From: an uncultured Ilumatobacter sp.
GTDB lineage: Bacteria > Actinomycetota > Acidimicrobiia > Acidimicrobiales > Ilumatobacteraceae
Assembly: GCA_937919625.1 (NCBI GenBank)
Contig: CALFRK010000082.1
Location: 1 to 64,000, forward strand
Reading direction: 5' to 3'
DNA: 64,000 nucleotides
The position numbers were made by a program, and so were the translations under genes. A model generated the notes under the pieces. The model was not told the DNA's origin, did not search any database, and saw only the letters and a program-made list of their open reading frames with translations. Numbering within the stretch: position 1 is the stretch's first letter; the number at the start of each line of letters is the position of its first letter. Below, one piece after another: positions 1 to 9,450 of the stretch.

Positions 1-80
1 GCGTCCGCCGTTGACGTCGCGATCAAGAGGGCGCAGCCGAACACCGACAACGCGACAAACCGTCCCAGCACCGCTCGCAT
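1..80 (-). CDS. N-terminus of a truncated secreted protein (signal peptide MRAVLGRFVALSVFGCALLIATSTAD...)
   Basis: Reverse-strand ATG at 80, open to the window edge; basic then hydrophobic N-terminus typical of a signal peptide. Confidence 0.45.
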   Translation of the reverse strand, partial: MRAVLGRFVALSVFGCALLIATSTAD

Positions 81-108
81 GACGATCAAGGCTATCGCTA
101 CCGCTGGC

Positions 109-2643
109 TCACGTCGAGGGGGCGAGCTCGATCTCACACCCGAGTCGATCGGCAGTTCGAGTCGACAACTCCAGGATCGATCCGGCCTCGAGCAAATCGT
201 GGCGACCGGCCGATAGTGCGTCGTGCATGCTGGCCGGACCGGTTACCAGCAGAGTCGCGATCTCAGCGCGCTGGCTGACCTTTGCTTCGGTCTTGGCGCG
301 GCGTACGTGTCCGAGCAGTTCGAGCGTCGGGTCGATCAGGGCCGGATCGCCGGTCGAACCGGTTGACTGCGGCCACGCCTGAACGTGCACGCTGGCATCG
401 TTCCACCAGCTCCATGCCTGCTCGGCGGCGAATGGCAGAATCGGGGCAAACAGACGCTGAATCGCACTGAGCGCCGTTAGCAGGGCGGCCCGGGCCGAGT
501 TGGCAGGCGCCTGGCCGCGGGCGGCGTAGGCACGGCCTTTGACGAGCTCGACATAGTTGTCACAGAACCACCAAAAGAACGACTCGGTGCGTTCGAGCGC
601 GCGGGCGTAGTCGAACGCAGCAAACGCGATGGTGGCCTCTTCGATGACGGCATCGAGCTTGGCAAGCATCGATGTGTCGATCGGGTCGGTCGCTTCGGTG
701 CCCTCTGGCACCTCGCCGAACGACAGCACGAACTTGGAGACGTTGAGCAGCTTGTTGGCGAGCTTGCGCCCGACCTTCATCTGGTCCTCGCTGAACGCTG
801 TGTCGGTGCCAGGACGTGCGGAGGCGGCCCAATACCGCACAGCATCGGTGCCGTATTGGTCGAACAGGTCGATCGGCGTGACGACATTGCCCTTCGACTT
901 CGACATCTTCTTGCGATCCGGGTCGAGGATCCAGCCCGAAAGGGCGGCATGTGCCCAGGGCGCCTTGCCGTGCTCGTGGTGGCTGCGCACGACGGTGGCA
1001 AACAGCCAGGTGCGGATGATGTCGTGGGCCTGCGGGCGCATGTCCATCGGGAAGATGCGGTCGAACAGGTCGGCGCCGTCCTCTTCCCACAGCCCCGCTC
1101 GTTGTGGGCTGAGCGACGATGTGGCCCAGGTGTCGAAGATGTCGGGATCGCCCATAAATCCGTTCGGCTGATTGCGCTGATCGGCTGCAAAGCCCGCTGG
1201 CACATCTGTCGACGGGTCGATCGGCAGCTGCGACTCATCGGGCACGAGCGGATTGTCGTAGTTGGGCTCGCCGTCGGCGTCGAGGGCGTACCAGATAGGG
1301 ATCGGCACTCCGAAGAAGCGTTGACGGCTGACCAGCCAGTCGCCGTTGAGACCCTCGACCCAGTTGTCGTAGCGATGCTGCATGTGGCCGGGATGCCAGC
1401 TGATCTCGTCGCCCCGGGTCACCAGTGCGTCGCGCAGGTCGGCTGCTCGGCCACCGTTGCGGATATACCACTGACGGCTGGTGACGATTTCGAGTGGGCG
1501 ATCACCCTTCTCGTAGAACTTCACCGGATGCTGGATCGGATCGGCCTCACCGAGCAGCTCGCCGGAAGCTTGGAGCTGCTCGACGATCGTGCGCTGGGCT
1601 TGCTTGATGTTGAGACCGGCGATCGTGGCGTACGCCTCGGGGTCGACATCATCGGGTGGATCGGCGAGAATCCGTCCGTTGCGGCCGATGATCGGGCGCA
1701 TGTTCAAATTGAGCTCGCGCCACCACGTGACGTCGGTTGCGTCACCGAACGTACAGATCATGGCGATCCCCGTGCCCTTGTCGGGTTGCGCCAGTTCGTG
1801 GGCCATCACGGGCACCTCGACGTCGTACAGCGGTGTCCGCACGGTCGAGCCGAACAGCGGCTGATAGCGCCCGTCGTCGGGGTGGGCCACGAGGGCGACA
1901 CAGGCCGGCAGCAGCTCAGGCCTGGTGGTGAGGATCAACACGTCGCCCGAGCCGTCACTCTTGTGGAAGGCGATCTTGTGATATGCGCCGGGTCGATCGC
2001 GGTCTTCCATCTCGGCCTGGGCGACGGCTGTTTGAAAGTCGACATCCCACATCGTTGGTGCATCGTGGCTGTAGGCCTCGCCGCGCTTCAGGTTGCGAAG
2101 GAAGGCGCGCTGGCTGACGCGTCGGCTGCGCTCGTCGATCGTGGCGTAGAGATAATTCCAGTCGACGCTCAGCCCGAGCCGTCGGAACAGAGCCTCGAAC
2201 ACCTGCTCGTCGATCTCTACCAACTCGTCGCAGAGTTCGAGGAAGTTCGGTCGCGAGATCGGAATCGCGTTGTGCTTCTTGGGTGGGTCGCCGCGAAACG
2301 GTGGCTCGAAGTCAGCCTGGTATGGCTGGCTGGGGTCGCACCGCACGCCGTAGTAGTTCTGGACGCGCCGCTCGGTGGGTAGCCCGTTGTCGTCCCATCC
2401 CATGGGGTAGAACACAGACTTGCCCTGCATGCGCTGGAAGCGGGCGATCGTGTCGGTGTGGGTGTAGCTGAATACATGCCCCATGTGCAACGAACCCGAC
2501 ACCGTGGGTGGTGGCGTGTCGATCGAGAACACATCGGCGCGCACGGCTGAATCGTCGAAGCGGTAGATGCCATCGGATTCCCACTGGTTGGCCCAGCGTT
2601 CCTCGATGCCGTCGAGCGTCGGCCGTTCAGGGATGTTCGCCAT
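109..2643 (-). CDS. valS: Valyl-tRNA synthetase
   Basis: 844 aa; class I signatures PPPTVSGSLHMGHVFSYTHTD (HIGH-like) and KMSKSKGNVVTP; WDDNGLPTERRVQ. Confidence 0.97.
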   Translation of the reverse strand: MANIPERPTLDGIEERWANQWESDGIYRFDDSAVRADVFSIDTPPPTVSGSLHMGHVFSYTHTDTIARFQRMQGKSVFYPMGWDDNGLPTERRVQNYYGVRCDPSQPYQADFEPPFRGDPPKKHNAIPISRPNFLELCDELVEIDEQVFEALFRRLGLSVDWNYLYATIDERSRRVSQRAFLRNLKRGEAYSHDAPTMWDVDFQTAVAQAEMEDRDRPGAYHKIAFHKSDGSGDVLILTTRPELLPACVALVAHPDDGRYQPLFGSTVRTPLYDVEVPVMAHELAQPDKGTGIAMICTFGDATDVTWWRELNLNMRPIIGRNGRILADPPDDVDPEAYATIAGLNIKQAQRTIVEQLQASGELLGEADPIQHPVKFYEKGDRPLEIVTSRQWYIRNGGRAADLRDALVTRGDEISWHPGHMQHRYDNWVEGLNGDWLVSRQRFFGVPIPIWYALDADGEPNYDNPLVPDESQLPIDPSTDVPAGFAADQRNQPNGFMGDPDIFDTWATSSLSPQRAGLWEEDGADLFDRIFPMDMRPQAHDIIRTWLFATVVRSHHEHGKAPWAHAALSGWILDPDRKKMSKSKGNVVTPIDLFDQYGTDAVRYWAASARPGTDTAFSEDQMKVGRKLANKLLNVSKFVLSFGEVPEGTEATDPIDTSMLAKLDAVIEEATIAFAAFDYARALERTESFFWWFCDNYVELVKGRAYAARGQAPANSARAALLTALSAIQRLFAPILPFAAEQAWSWWNDASVHVQAWPQSTGSTGDPALIDPTLELLGHVRRAKTEAKVSQRAEIATLLVTGPASMHDALSAGRHDLLEAGSILELSTRTADRLGCEIELAPST

Positions 2644-2673
2644 AAGCAGAACAGGCTACGGGATCGATTGCTG

Positions 2674-2705
2674 GCCCACCCGCCCGATTTCTCCGGCGGG
2701 TGGGC
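2674..2705 (-). terminator. Perfect 11-bp hairpin downstream of the glgA-like gene
   Basis: GCCCACCCGCC-(10 nt)-GGCGGGTGGGC, 15 nt past the glgA stop; no U-tract, common in high-GC genomes. Confidence 0.5.
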
Positions 2706-2719
2706 AGGGTTGACCGTCG

Positions 2720-3913
2720 TCAGAGCAGGGACTCGTAGATCGCCATCGTCCGTTGGGCGGCGATGTCCCAGCCGAACTCGCTGATCGCCCTCTGGCGTCC
2801 GGCTACGCCCATCGCTGTGGCCTGCTGTCGATCACCCAATACCTGGTTGACGGCTGCGGCAAAGTCGTTTTCGAATGTGCTTGTATCGCTTTCGTCATAG
2901 TGCACAAGCAGGCCCGTCTCACCTTCGACGACGACGTCGGGGATGCCGCCCACGTCGCTGGCGACTACGGCTGTTTCGCACGCCATCGCCTCGAGGTTGA
3001 CGATTCCCAGTGGTTCGTACACCGACGGGCAGGCGAACACCGTGCCGTGGGTGAGCACCTGGCGAACCTGCTCGCGAGGCAACATCTCCGACACGACGAA
3101 AACACCATCACGGCGGCCCCGCAGCTCGGCGATCGCCGCATCGGTTTCGGCCGCCAATTCTGGGGTGTCGGCAGCGCCGGCCAGCAGCACGAGCTGCGCT
3201 GACTCGTGGAACTGGAGTGCCGCCCGTAGCAGGTGCGGCACTCCTTTTTGGCGGGTGATCCGGCCGACGAACACGACCGACGGGCGATCGGGGTCGACAC
3301 CCAGTCGTTCGAGCACGTCGGTTTCGCGATCAGGCCGGTAGAGCTCGGTGTCGATGCCGTTGTGCACGACATGCACCTTGGACTCGTCGAGCCTGGGGTA
3401 CGAGTTCATCACGTCGCGTTTCGAGCCGTGGCTGACGGCGATCACTGCGTCGGCGGCCTCGTAGGCGGTCTGCTCGGCCCACGACGACACACGGTACCCA
3501 CCCCCCAGCTGTTCGGCCTTCCACGGCCGGTGTGGCTCGAGCGAGTGTGACGTGACCACGTGCGGGACGCCGTGCAGCAGTTTCGACAGGTGGCCGCCCA
3601 TGTTCGCATACCACGTGTGTGAATGCACCAGATCGCAGGCGCCAGTTTGGTCTGCCATCGCCAGATTGGCGGCCAGCGTGCGCAGTGTGGCGTTGGCTCC
3701 CGCGAGGAACGGTTGATGCTCGGAATGTGCCGTGGCCCCGTCGCGTGGGTCGCCCATGCAGTGCACGTCGACGTCGGCGAGCTTGACCAACTCACGCACG
3801 AGGAAGTCGACATGAACACCGGCCCCTCCGTAGACGTCGGGCGGGTATTCACGGGTGAGGATGCCGATTCGCACGTTGTCGAGCGTAGAGGTATCGCCGC
3901 CGGCCCGGGCCAT
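2720..3913 (-). CDS. glgA: Glycogen synthase / GT4 glycosyltransferase (actinobacterial GlgA type)
   Basis: RIGILTREYPPDVYGGAGVHVDFLVREL; FVGRITRQKGVPHLLRA; CPSVYEPLGIVNLEAMAC. Confidence 0.85.
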   Translation of the reverse strand: MARAGGDTSTLDNVRIGILTREYPPDVYGGAGVHVDFLVRELVKLADVDVHCMGDPRDGATAHSEHQPFLAGANATLRTLAANLAMADQTGACDLVHSHTWYANMGGHLSKLLHGVPHVVTSHSLEPHRPWKAEQLGGGYRVSSWAEQTAYEAADAVIAVSHGSKRDVMNSYPRLDESKVHVVHNGIDTELYRPDRETDVLERLGVDPDRPSVVFVGRITRQKGVPHLLRAALQFHESAQLVLLAGAADTPELAAETDAAIAELRGRRDGVFVVSEMLPREQVRQVLTHGTVFACPSVYEPLGIVNLEAMACETAVVASDVGGIPDVVVEGETGLLVHYDESDTSTFENDFAAAVNQVLGDRQQATAMGVAGRQRAISEFGWDIAAQRTMAIYESLL

Positions 3914-3958
3914 CTCAACCGGATCCGACTCGTCGATGGTTCGTTTGCCGCAACCTCG

Positions 3959-4801
3959 CTACTTCAAGAACCTGCTGGTGGTGTTGTCGGCCAGGGCCTT
4001 GCCGCCTGTTTGACAGGTGGCGCAGTAGTACACGGTGTAGCCGCTGTATTCGACGGAACGGATCTTGGTGCCGCACACGGGACACGGCTCACCAGTGCGC
4101 CTGTGGACACCGCTCGGTCGGTCTTTCGATGAGCTCATGTCGGGGCGGGAGCGTTCGTAGGTCAACCCTTCGCCGACGGTCGCTCGAATCGCGTCGACCA
4201 ATTTGGTCGCCCGATCTGGGCCCAACTTATTGGTCATCGCGAATGGGCTCAGCCGGGCGTGGTGGCAGATCTCGTTCGCCAGACGCCGCCCGAGCCCGGC
4301 GATCGAGCGCTGGTCGCGCAAGAAGCCGTGGACACGCTGGTTCTTGACCGCCAGCAGCTCGAGCATCTGTTCGGGCGTGACCTGATCGGCGTCGGGCCCG
4401 AGCTTGTCGAGTGGCACCTCTGTCATCGCCGTTGCGGCAGGGAGGCACCACACACCGGCGCGACGTTCTGTGCCGGCCTCGGTCAGCAGCAGCGCCGGCC
4501 CATCGCCGTCGAACACAAAGCGGGCCTGGCCGCGGCGTGGTTTGGCTGAATGTTTGGTGTCGACCAGCAAGCGCCCGCCCTGCATCAAGTGCACGGCGAA
4601 CTGCACCGATTCGAACTCGAGAAGTAGGTACTTGCCGCGCCTCGCGACGCCGAGCAACGGGCTGCCGTAGGCCTCGGCAGGGGAGGGGAGCGCCGTCTTG
4701 AGTGCGGTGAATTTGATCGGGACAAAACGCGACAGCACGCGTCCGGTGTACTCCTCAGCGAGCCGTTCGGCGTGGGCTTGCAGCTCGGGGAGCTCGGGCA
4801 T
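3959..4801 (-). CDS. Fpg/Nei family DNA glycosylase
   Basis: N-terminal MPELPE; C-terminal zinc finger CPVCGTKIRSVEYSGYTVYYCATCQ. Confidence 0.88.
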   Translation of the reverse strand: MPELPELQAHAERLAEEYTGRVLSRFVPIKFTALKTALPSPAEAYGSPLLGVARRGKYLLLEFESVQFAVHLMQGGRLLVDTKHSAKPRRGQARFVFDGDGPALLLTEAGTERRAGVWCLPAATAMTEVPLDKLGPDADQVTPEQMLELLAVKNQRVHGFLRDQRSIAGLGRRLANEICHHARLSPFAMTNKLGPDRATKLVDAIRATVGEGLTYERSRPDMSSSKDRPSGVHRRTGEPCPVCGTKIRSVEYSGYTVYYCATCQTGGKALADNTTSRFLK

Positions 4802-4810
4802 CGGATCGGC

Positions 4811-5236
4811 TCACTCGTAGCGGGTTCGTTCGCGCACCGTTGCGAAGATCGAGTCGAGGGCGCCGAAAACGGGTTGTGCTCTGATCAGCGCCGGCTTGTC
4901 GCCGACCAGCAGGATCTTGCCGGTGATGAAGGCCTCTTGGGCGTTCATCACGCCGGTCGCCACCGCAACTGCGGTGGCCCAGTCTTGCTGCATCTTGACG
5001 TTTTCGGGATCGGCCGGTCCGGCCCCGAACGCCGCCATGCCGTCACCGACCTGGAGGTGATACGTGATGTCACCCTCGGGGCCGTCGGTGACCACCTGTG
5101 TGACACCGATCGTGTGCTCGTCTGAAAGCTCGCGCAGCGTCTCGCTCTCGCTGACCTCGCGGCTGAGCTCGCGGATCCAAGCCAGACTGAGATACCGAAT
5201 CCCTGTGTCGTCGCTCATGGTGCCATCTTCCATCAA
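4811..5236 (-). CDS. SCP2 sterol-binding-domain-like protein
   Basis: ITYHLQVGDGMAAFGAGPA...AFITGKILLVGDKPALIRAQPVFGALD resembles the SCP2 fold; likely start at an internal Met. Confidence 0.55.
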   Translation of the reverse strand: MMEDGTMSDDTGIRYLSLAWIRELSREVSESETLRELSDEHTIGVTQVVTDGPEGDITYHLQVGDGMAAFGAGPADPENVKMQQDWATAVAVATGVMNAQEAFITGKILLVGDKPALIRAQPVFGALDSIFATVRERTRYE

Positions 5237-5256
5237 GATCCCTAGTCTGCCCGATC

Positions 5257-5910
5257 ATGATGCTCTCGCCCACCGATGACCTGCGGCACAGCGAGGCGGC
5301 GGTGGAAGAGTGGGTGTTTGCGGCATCGACGCCCGACGGGCGCGCCGGTGTCGTGTCCGGGCATCGGTTGGTGGCCGGAGGCGACTGGTATTGGGCTGCG
5401 CTGGTCGAGGCCGGCCGACCCCTATTGCACCTCGCCGAGTGGAAGGTCGTGCGACGCTCGGATCCGTTCATCGTCAAGGCGCCAGAGATGTGGGCAGAGC
5501 ATCACTGCGTGGCAGCGATGAAACAATGGTCGATCGGCAACGAGGCCCACGCCGTAGCCCTCGACGATCCGGACGAGGCGCTCGGCAAGGCGTACGGCGT
5601 ACCGACCCCGATCGCGATGGATCTCGAGTGGTACGCCGCCGGCGACCCCGAGCCGATCGACGACGGGTACAGGCAGGCCGGCGTGCTGCACGGGCTGGTC
5701 GAGCTGCTCGACCGTCCGAATCTTGAACTGGCCGAGATACCTGCCGTTCGGTGGCACCGCTGGAGCGATCGTGCCGATATCGGCCCAGTGCCGCTCGAAG
5801 TGGTCGTGGCCGATGCCGGTTTGCGGGCTCCGTTCACCTTTCCAAACGGTGACGTCAGTGACTGGGTGCTCAGTTCTGCCGGCTGGCGGGCTCGACATCG
5901 GCAGGACTGA
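5257..5910 (+). CDS. Hypothetical protein
   Basis: 217-aa ORF between minus-strand genes; Trp/acidic-rich; 3' end overlaps the convergent neighbour. Confidence 0.6.
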   Translation: MMLSPTDDLRHSEAAVEEWVFAASTPDGRAGVVSGHRLVAGGDWYWAALVEAGRPLLHLAEWKVVRRSDPFIVKAPEMWAEHHCVAAMKQWSIGNEAHAVALDDPDEALGKAYGVPTPIAMDLEWYAAGDPEPIDDGYRQAGVLHGLVELLDRPNLELAEIPAVRWHRWSDRADIGPVPLEVVVADAGLRAPFTFPNGDVSDWVLSSAGWRARHRQD

Positions 5911-6949
5911 GGCCCTCGTTTACCGCTGGCTCTCGATCAGGTGTCGGGTCAGGTGTCGGGTCGGGCATTGTCGGTGATGCGACTTCGGCCGGCCGGCCGT
6001 GTTTGTTGCGGCGTGCGATCGCCCACCCCAGCAGCCCGAGCAATGCAGCGAGGACGAGGAACGGCAGCATTATCGCCAAGCCGAACCCGATTCCGAAGAT
6101 CAGCCCCGTGAAGGCATCCCACCCCTTCCCGAAGGCATCGCCGATCGTGTTGGCGTCGTTGTCGATCGGCTCCGGCACTGATGCGGTCGGCACGACCTCG
6201 ATCGTCACAGTCGACAACGCCACACGATCGCTGAGGTTGCGCTGCTGAGCCTCCAGCTGTTCCAGTTGGGTCTGGCGGCGGGTCAGCTCACCCTCCAAGG
6301 TGACCAGCTCGTTGAGATTCTCGGTGCGGTCCATGAAGTCGCGAACATTGGCGACGCTCTGGCGGGCATTTCTGATGCGCACGTCGAGATCGACCAGCTG
6401 GTCGGTGACATCCTGTGCGCTCTGGTTGATCGACTGCACGGTGCCGGTGTCGTCGAGACCAGCGAGCAGGCTGTCGACCGACTGAGGAGGAACCTTCACG
6501 ACGAGCACCGCGTACCCTTCGTTGCCGAAACCGCCCTGGCCGCCGTAGTTCACATCGGATGATGCGACACCGCCTCCCAGCGACGACGCATGGGCCATGA
6601 TCGACGAGACGGTGCGTTCGATGTTGTCGCTGCTGAGCACCACGCGGATCTCGATGATGACGTCGCGTCCGATGATGCCGATGTCGAAACCGCCGCCGCT
6701 CTCCGCGGCCGGTGACTCGGCTGCGGCCTCGTTGGTTTCGATCAGGCTGCCGCCGGATGCATCGGAGGCGGGCGAGTCGGCGAGCTCCCTCGATGCCGCC
6801 GCACCGAGCGTGTCGAAGTCGGTGCTGGAAGCGTCGTCGCCTCCGCCTCCGCACGCCACCAGCGCCAAAGCGCCGGTCAGTATCAGGGCAGCCACGGCGC
6901 CTCGCCGTCGTTGGTGTCGTGGATCGGGCGCTGTCGGGTTTCTCCGCAT
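5870..6949 (-). CDS. DUF4349 domain-containing lipoprotein
   Basis: Start trimmed to MRRNPTAPD; lipobox LALVACGGG; DVIIEIRVVLSSDNIERTVSSIMAHASSLGGGVASSDVNYG; coiled coil then C-terminal TM. Confidence 0.8.
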   Translation of the reverse strand: MRRNPTAPDPRHQRRRGAVAALILTGALALVACGGGGDDASSTDFDTLGAAASRELADSPASDASGGSLIETNEAAAESPAAESGGGFDIGIIGRDVIIEIRVVLSSDNIERTVSSIMAHASSLGGGVASSDVNYGGQGGFGNEGYAVLVVKVPPQSVDSLLAGLDDTGTVQSINQSAQDVTDQLVDLDVRIRNARQSVANVRDFMDRTENLNELVTLEGELTRRQTQLEQLEAQQRNLSDRVALSTVTIEVVPTASVPEPIDNDANTIGDAFGKGWDAFTGLIFGIGFGLAIMLPFLVLAALLGLLGWAIARRNKHGRPAEVASPTMPDPTPDPTPDREPAVNEGLSPADVEPASRQN

Positions 6950-7004
6950 GTGTGTTCGACGTGCCGCGAACGGCGTTGGTTCCCGTGGCACACTCGACAG
7001 TCGC

Positions 7005-7811
7005 ATGAGGTATGACCGCGACATCCTCGACGACTTTGCCGAGGGCAAGAAGCCGACCAAGTATCCGATCGTCGAGGTGTCGATCGGGCTGGTCGTCGAG
7101 GACCGCGCCAGCGGCTTCGTCGGCGATGTCGTGCGCTGGAACTATGAGGCGATCACACTGCGCGATCGCAATCAGTACTTGCGCCACTTCACGTGGAAGT
7201 CGGGCGGATTCTTGTTGGAGGGCAAGCCGGTCACGCTGGCCCGGCCGGCGCAACAGGCCACGGCGACGCAGCAGGTCACCGCGTCAGGGTCGATCGCCGC
7301 CGATCGCTCGGCCGGGGCGCGGGTTGCCAAGGCGAGCCGAATCTGGGTCGAGGGCAAGCACGATGCCGAGCTGGTCGAACACGTGTGGGGCGACGACCTG
7401 CGCGAGCTGGGGATCGTGGTCGAACCGTTGCACGGCGCCGACGACCTCGCCGCCGCCGTGAGCGAGTTCCAACCGGGCGGGCAACGCCGGTTGGGTGTGC
7501 TGCTCGACCATCTGGTCGCCGGCTCGAAAGAATCGCGGATCGCCGCCAGCGTCGATCATCCGTCGGTGTTGATCACTGGTCACCCTTTCGTCGACGTGTG
7601 GGCCGGCGTCCGGCCCAAGCTGGTCGGTCTGCAGGTATGGCCAGAGATTCCCAAGGGGCAGCCGTGGAAAGAGGGCATCTGTGCGGCGCTGGGCGTGCCG
7701 TTCGAGGGGTTCTGGCCGCGCTTGCGCAATAAGGTCAAAACCTACGCCGACCTCGAACCAGAACTGGTCGGCGCAGTCGAGCGTCTGATCGATTTCGTCG
7801 CCGAGGGATGA
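7005..7811 (+). CDS. DUF3097 family protein
   Basis: Start trimmed to MRYDRDILDDFAEGKKPTKYPIVEVSIGLVVEDRASGFVG; family-typical opening; WVEGKHDAELVEHVWG. Confidence 0.8.
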   Translation: MRYDRDILDDFAEGKKPTKYPIVEVSIGLVVEDRASGFVGDVVRWNYEAITLRDRNQYLRHFTWKSGGFLLEGKPVTLARPAQQATATQQVTASGSIAADRSAGARVAKASRIWVEGKHDAELVEHVWGDDLRELGIVVEPLHGADDLAAAVSEFQPGGQRRLGVLLDHLVAGSKESRIAASVDHPSVLITGHPFVDVWAGVRPKLVGLQVWPEIPKGQPWKEGICAALGVPFEGFWPRLRNKVKTYADLEPELVGAVERLIDFVAEG

Positions 7812-7953
7812 CGGCGAACAACATCTTCACATCATGAGCGACAGCTGATCAGCTGCAGCCGGCCCGTCAAGGGGTCCGGGTCTACCGGCAGATGAGCCTC
7901 GGGTTAGCGTCCTGAGCGGGCGAGGTTAGGGTTGGCAGGATGCTCGTCTGGCT

Positions 7954-9297
7954 TTGGTGAAGGTGATCGGGCGGGAAAAGAGGAACAGGATGCCACTGGA
8001 CGATCTTCCGGGTCTCGACGACGACGAGGACGAGGACGAGCTGCCCGAGGCAAACCAACCAGCAGATAAACCGCCGGCGACCGAACCGCCGGCGAAAGAG
8101 ATACCGGCGAGCGCCGAGACTGTGTCGCCTCGGTGGACCGACAAGGAACTCGATGACTGGTGGGAACACGACTTCGGTGGTGCCGCGTATCTTGATCGGG
8201 ATCGCATGACTCAGGTCTCGCATTCCAGCGACCCCGACTTCCGCGAGGCCTACCTAGCTCTCAGGCGACTGAGAGCGCCGGGCGAGGAGTCCTTCTGGAT
8301 CGCGAACCCATTCATCGGTCAAGATCCTTGGCGGCGACTCAGCCGTGAGATGAAAGAGAAGTTCCGGAGCGGCTGGGAAGCGGAAGTCGCTGCGTCCAAG
8401 CCTGTTCTCGACTCCGTCATCCCTGAACTCGCTCCACTGCCACCGATCGGGTTCGACCCGAGGTATGCCACGCCGCCCGCCCCCGAGCCGGTTGCACCCG
8501 TGCCGGATTCTGAGGCGACCAGCGCGGCGCCAGGGTCGTTCAATTGGATCTGGCTGGTTGTCCCTGTCGTGGGCGCCGCGCTTGTTGTTGGCTTGTTCGT
8601 GCTGATGGGCGGTTCCGATCACGATCCGTCGCCCTCGTCAGCGTCAGTGGACGTTTCCGTTGACGAGTCGAGTACCGAGATTGCCGTCGACGAGCCGAGC
8701 AAGGTTGTCGAGGTGCCCTCGACGACCGAGGCCGTGGTCGAGGCCGTAGTCGAGGTTCGAGACGACGCAGCGCTAGTCGATCTCGGCACCCCGGCTGTGC
8801 CGTTCCCCACGAGGTGGGCCTTCACTGCAACCAAGACCGCAGAGATCGTCCCCACCCCGGCATTCATGGGCGGGACAGCGATCGGGGCCGAGCTGCCCTG
8901 GGGGTTTGACGTTTCCGAGGCTTGCGCAGGCGATTCGTGCACGTACTCCACCGTGGTGCGGCCGCTGATTCCCGATGAGGCACAAAGCGACGTCCCCTCG
9001 GTTGAATGGCTGATCGATGACACGTCGTGGACTCTTGATGTCTTCTGGCATTCCAACCAGTCGACTTACGGAGACGGCACTTCATGCGCAATCGAAAACC
9101 ACTGGACCTACGAGCTGACTGTGACCGCAAGTGCCCCAGACGGTGGCGCTGCGACCCCGTCGCACTTTGAGGGCACCTGGACCCAGGGAGGCCGGCTCGA
9201 CCTGGCAGCCTCTACCGGAAACGTCGGCATCTACTGCGGCGAGGAGTGGGAGATCATCGATCAATGGGCGATTGTCGGCGACGCCACCAGTTCGTGA
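7954..9297 (+). CDS. Hypothetical single-TM protein with acidic/Pro-rich N-terminal region
   Basis: DLPGLDDDEDEDELPE; TM FNWIWLVVPVVGAALVVGLFVLMGG; C-terminal extracytoplasmic domain. Start may be 7990. Confidence 0.6.
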   Translation: MVKVIGREKRNRMPLDDLPGLDDDEDEDELPEANQPADKPPATEPPAKEIPASAETVSPRWTDKELDDWWEHDFGGAAYLDRDRMTQVSHSSDPDFREAYLALRRLRAPGEESFWIANPFIGQDPWRRLSREMKEKFRSGWEAEVAASKPVLDSVIPELAPLPPIGFDPRYATPPAPEPVAPVPDSEATSAAPGSFNWIWLVVPVVGAALVVGLFVLMGGSDHDPSPSSASVDVSVDESSTEIAVDEPSKVVEVPSTTEAVVEAVVEVRDDAALVDLGTPAVPFPTRWAFTATKTAEIVPTPAFMGGTAIGAELPWGFDVSEACAGDSCTYSTVVRPLIPDEAQSDVPSVEWLIDDTSWTLDVFWHSNQSTYGDGTSCAIENHWTYELTVTASAPDGGAATPSHFEGTWTQGGRLDLAASTGNVGIYCGEEWEIIDQWAIVGDATSS

Positions 9298-9450
9298 AGC
9301 TGGATCGATCCAGCCGTACACCTCAGCCGATCGCCGAAATGGCACAGAGATTGGCCGGAACCAACATGACACCTCACGCCGCGACCGCCGTGCGTGTTGG
9401 TTACCGCTGGGCAACTGTTGGCGCGATCAGCGGGTGGGTTGTGCTGGTCG

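Noticed and set aside
856-2382. 508-aa plus-strand ORF antisense to valS
   Set aside because: Low-complexity Val/Gly/Arg/Asp-rich shadow translation typical of high-GC antisense; valS is unambiguous on the other strand.
6597-7004. N-terminal extension of the DUF3097 ORF
   Set aside because: This part is antisense to the DUF4349 lipoprotein gene; the family-typical protein start is the ATG at 7005.
7842-7855. 14-nt palindrome CAGCTGATCAGCTG
   Set aside because: Short and spacer-free; plausible by chance and no second copy noticed in equivalent context.
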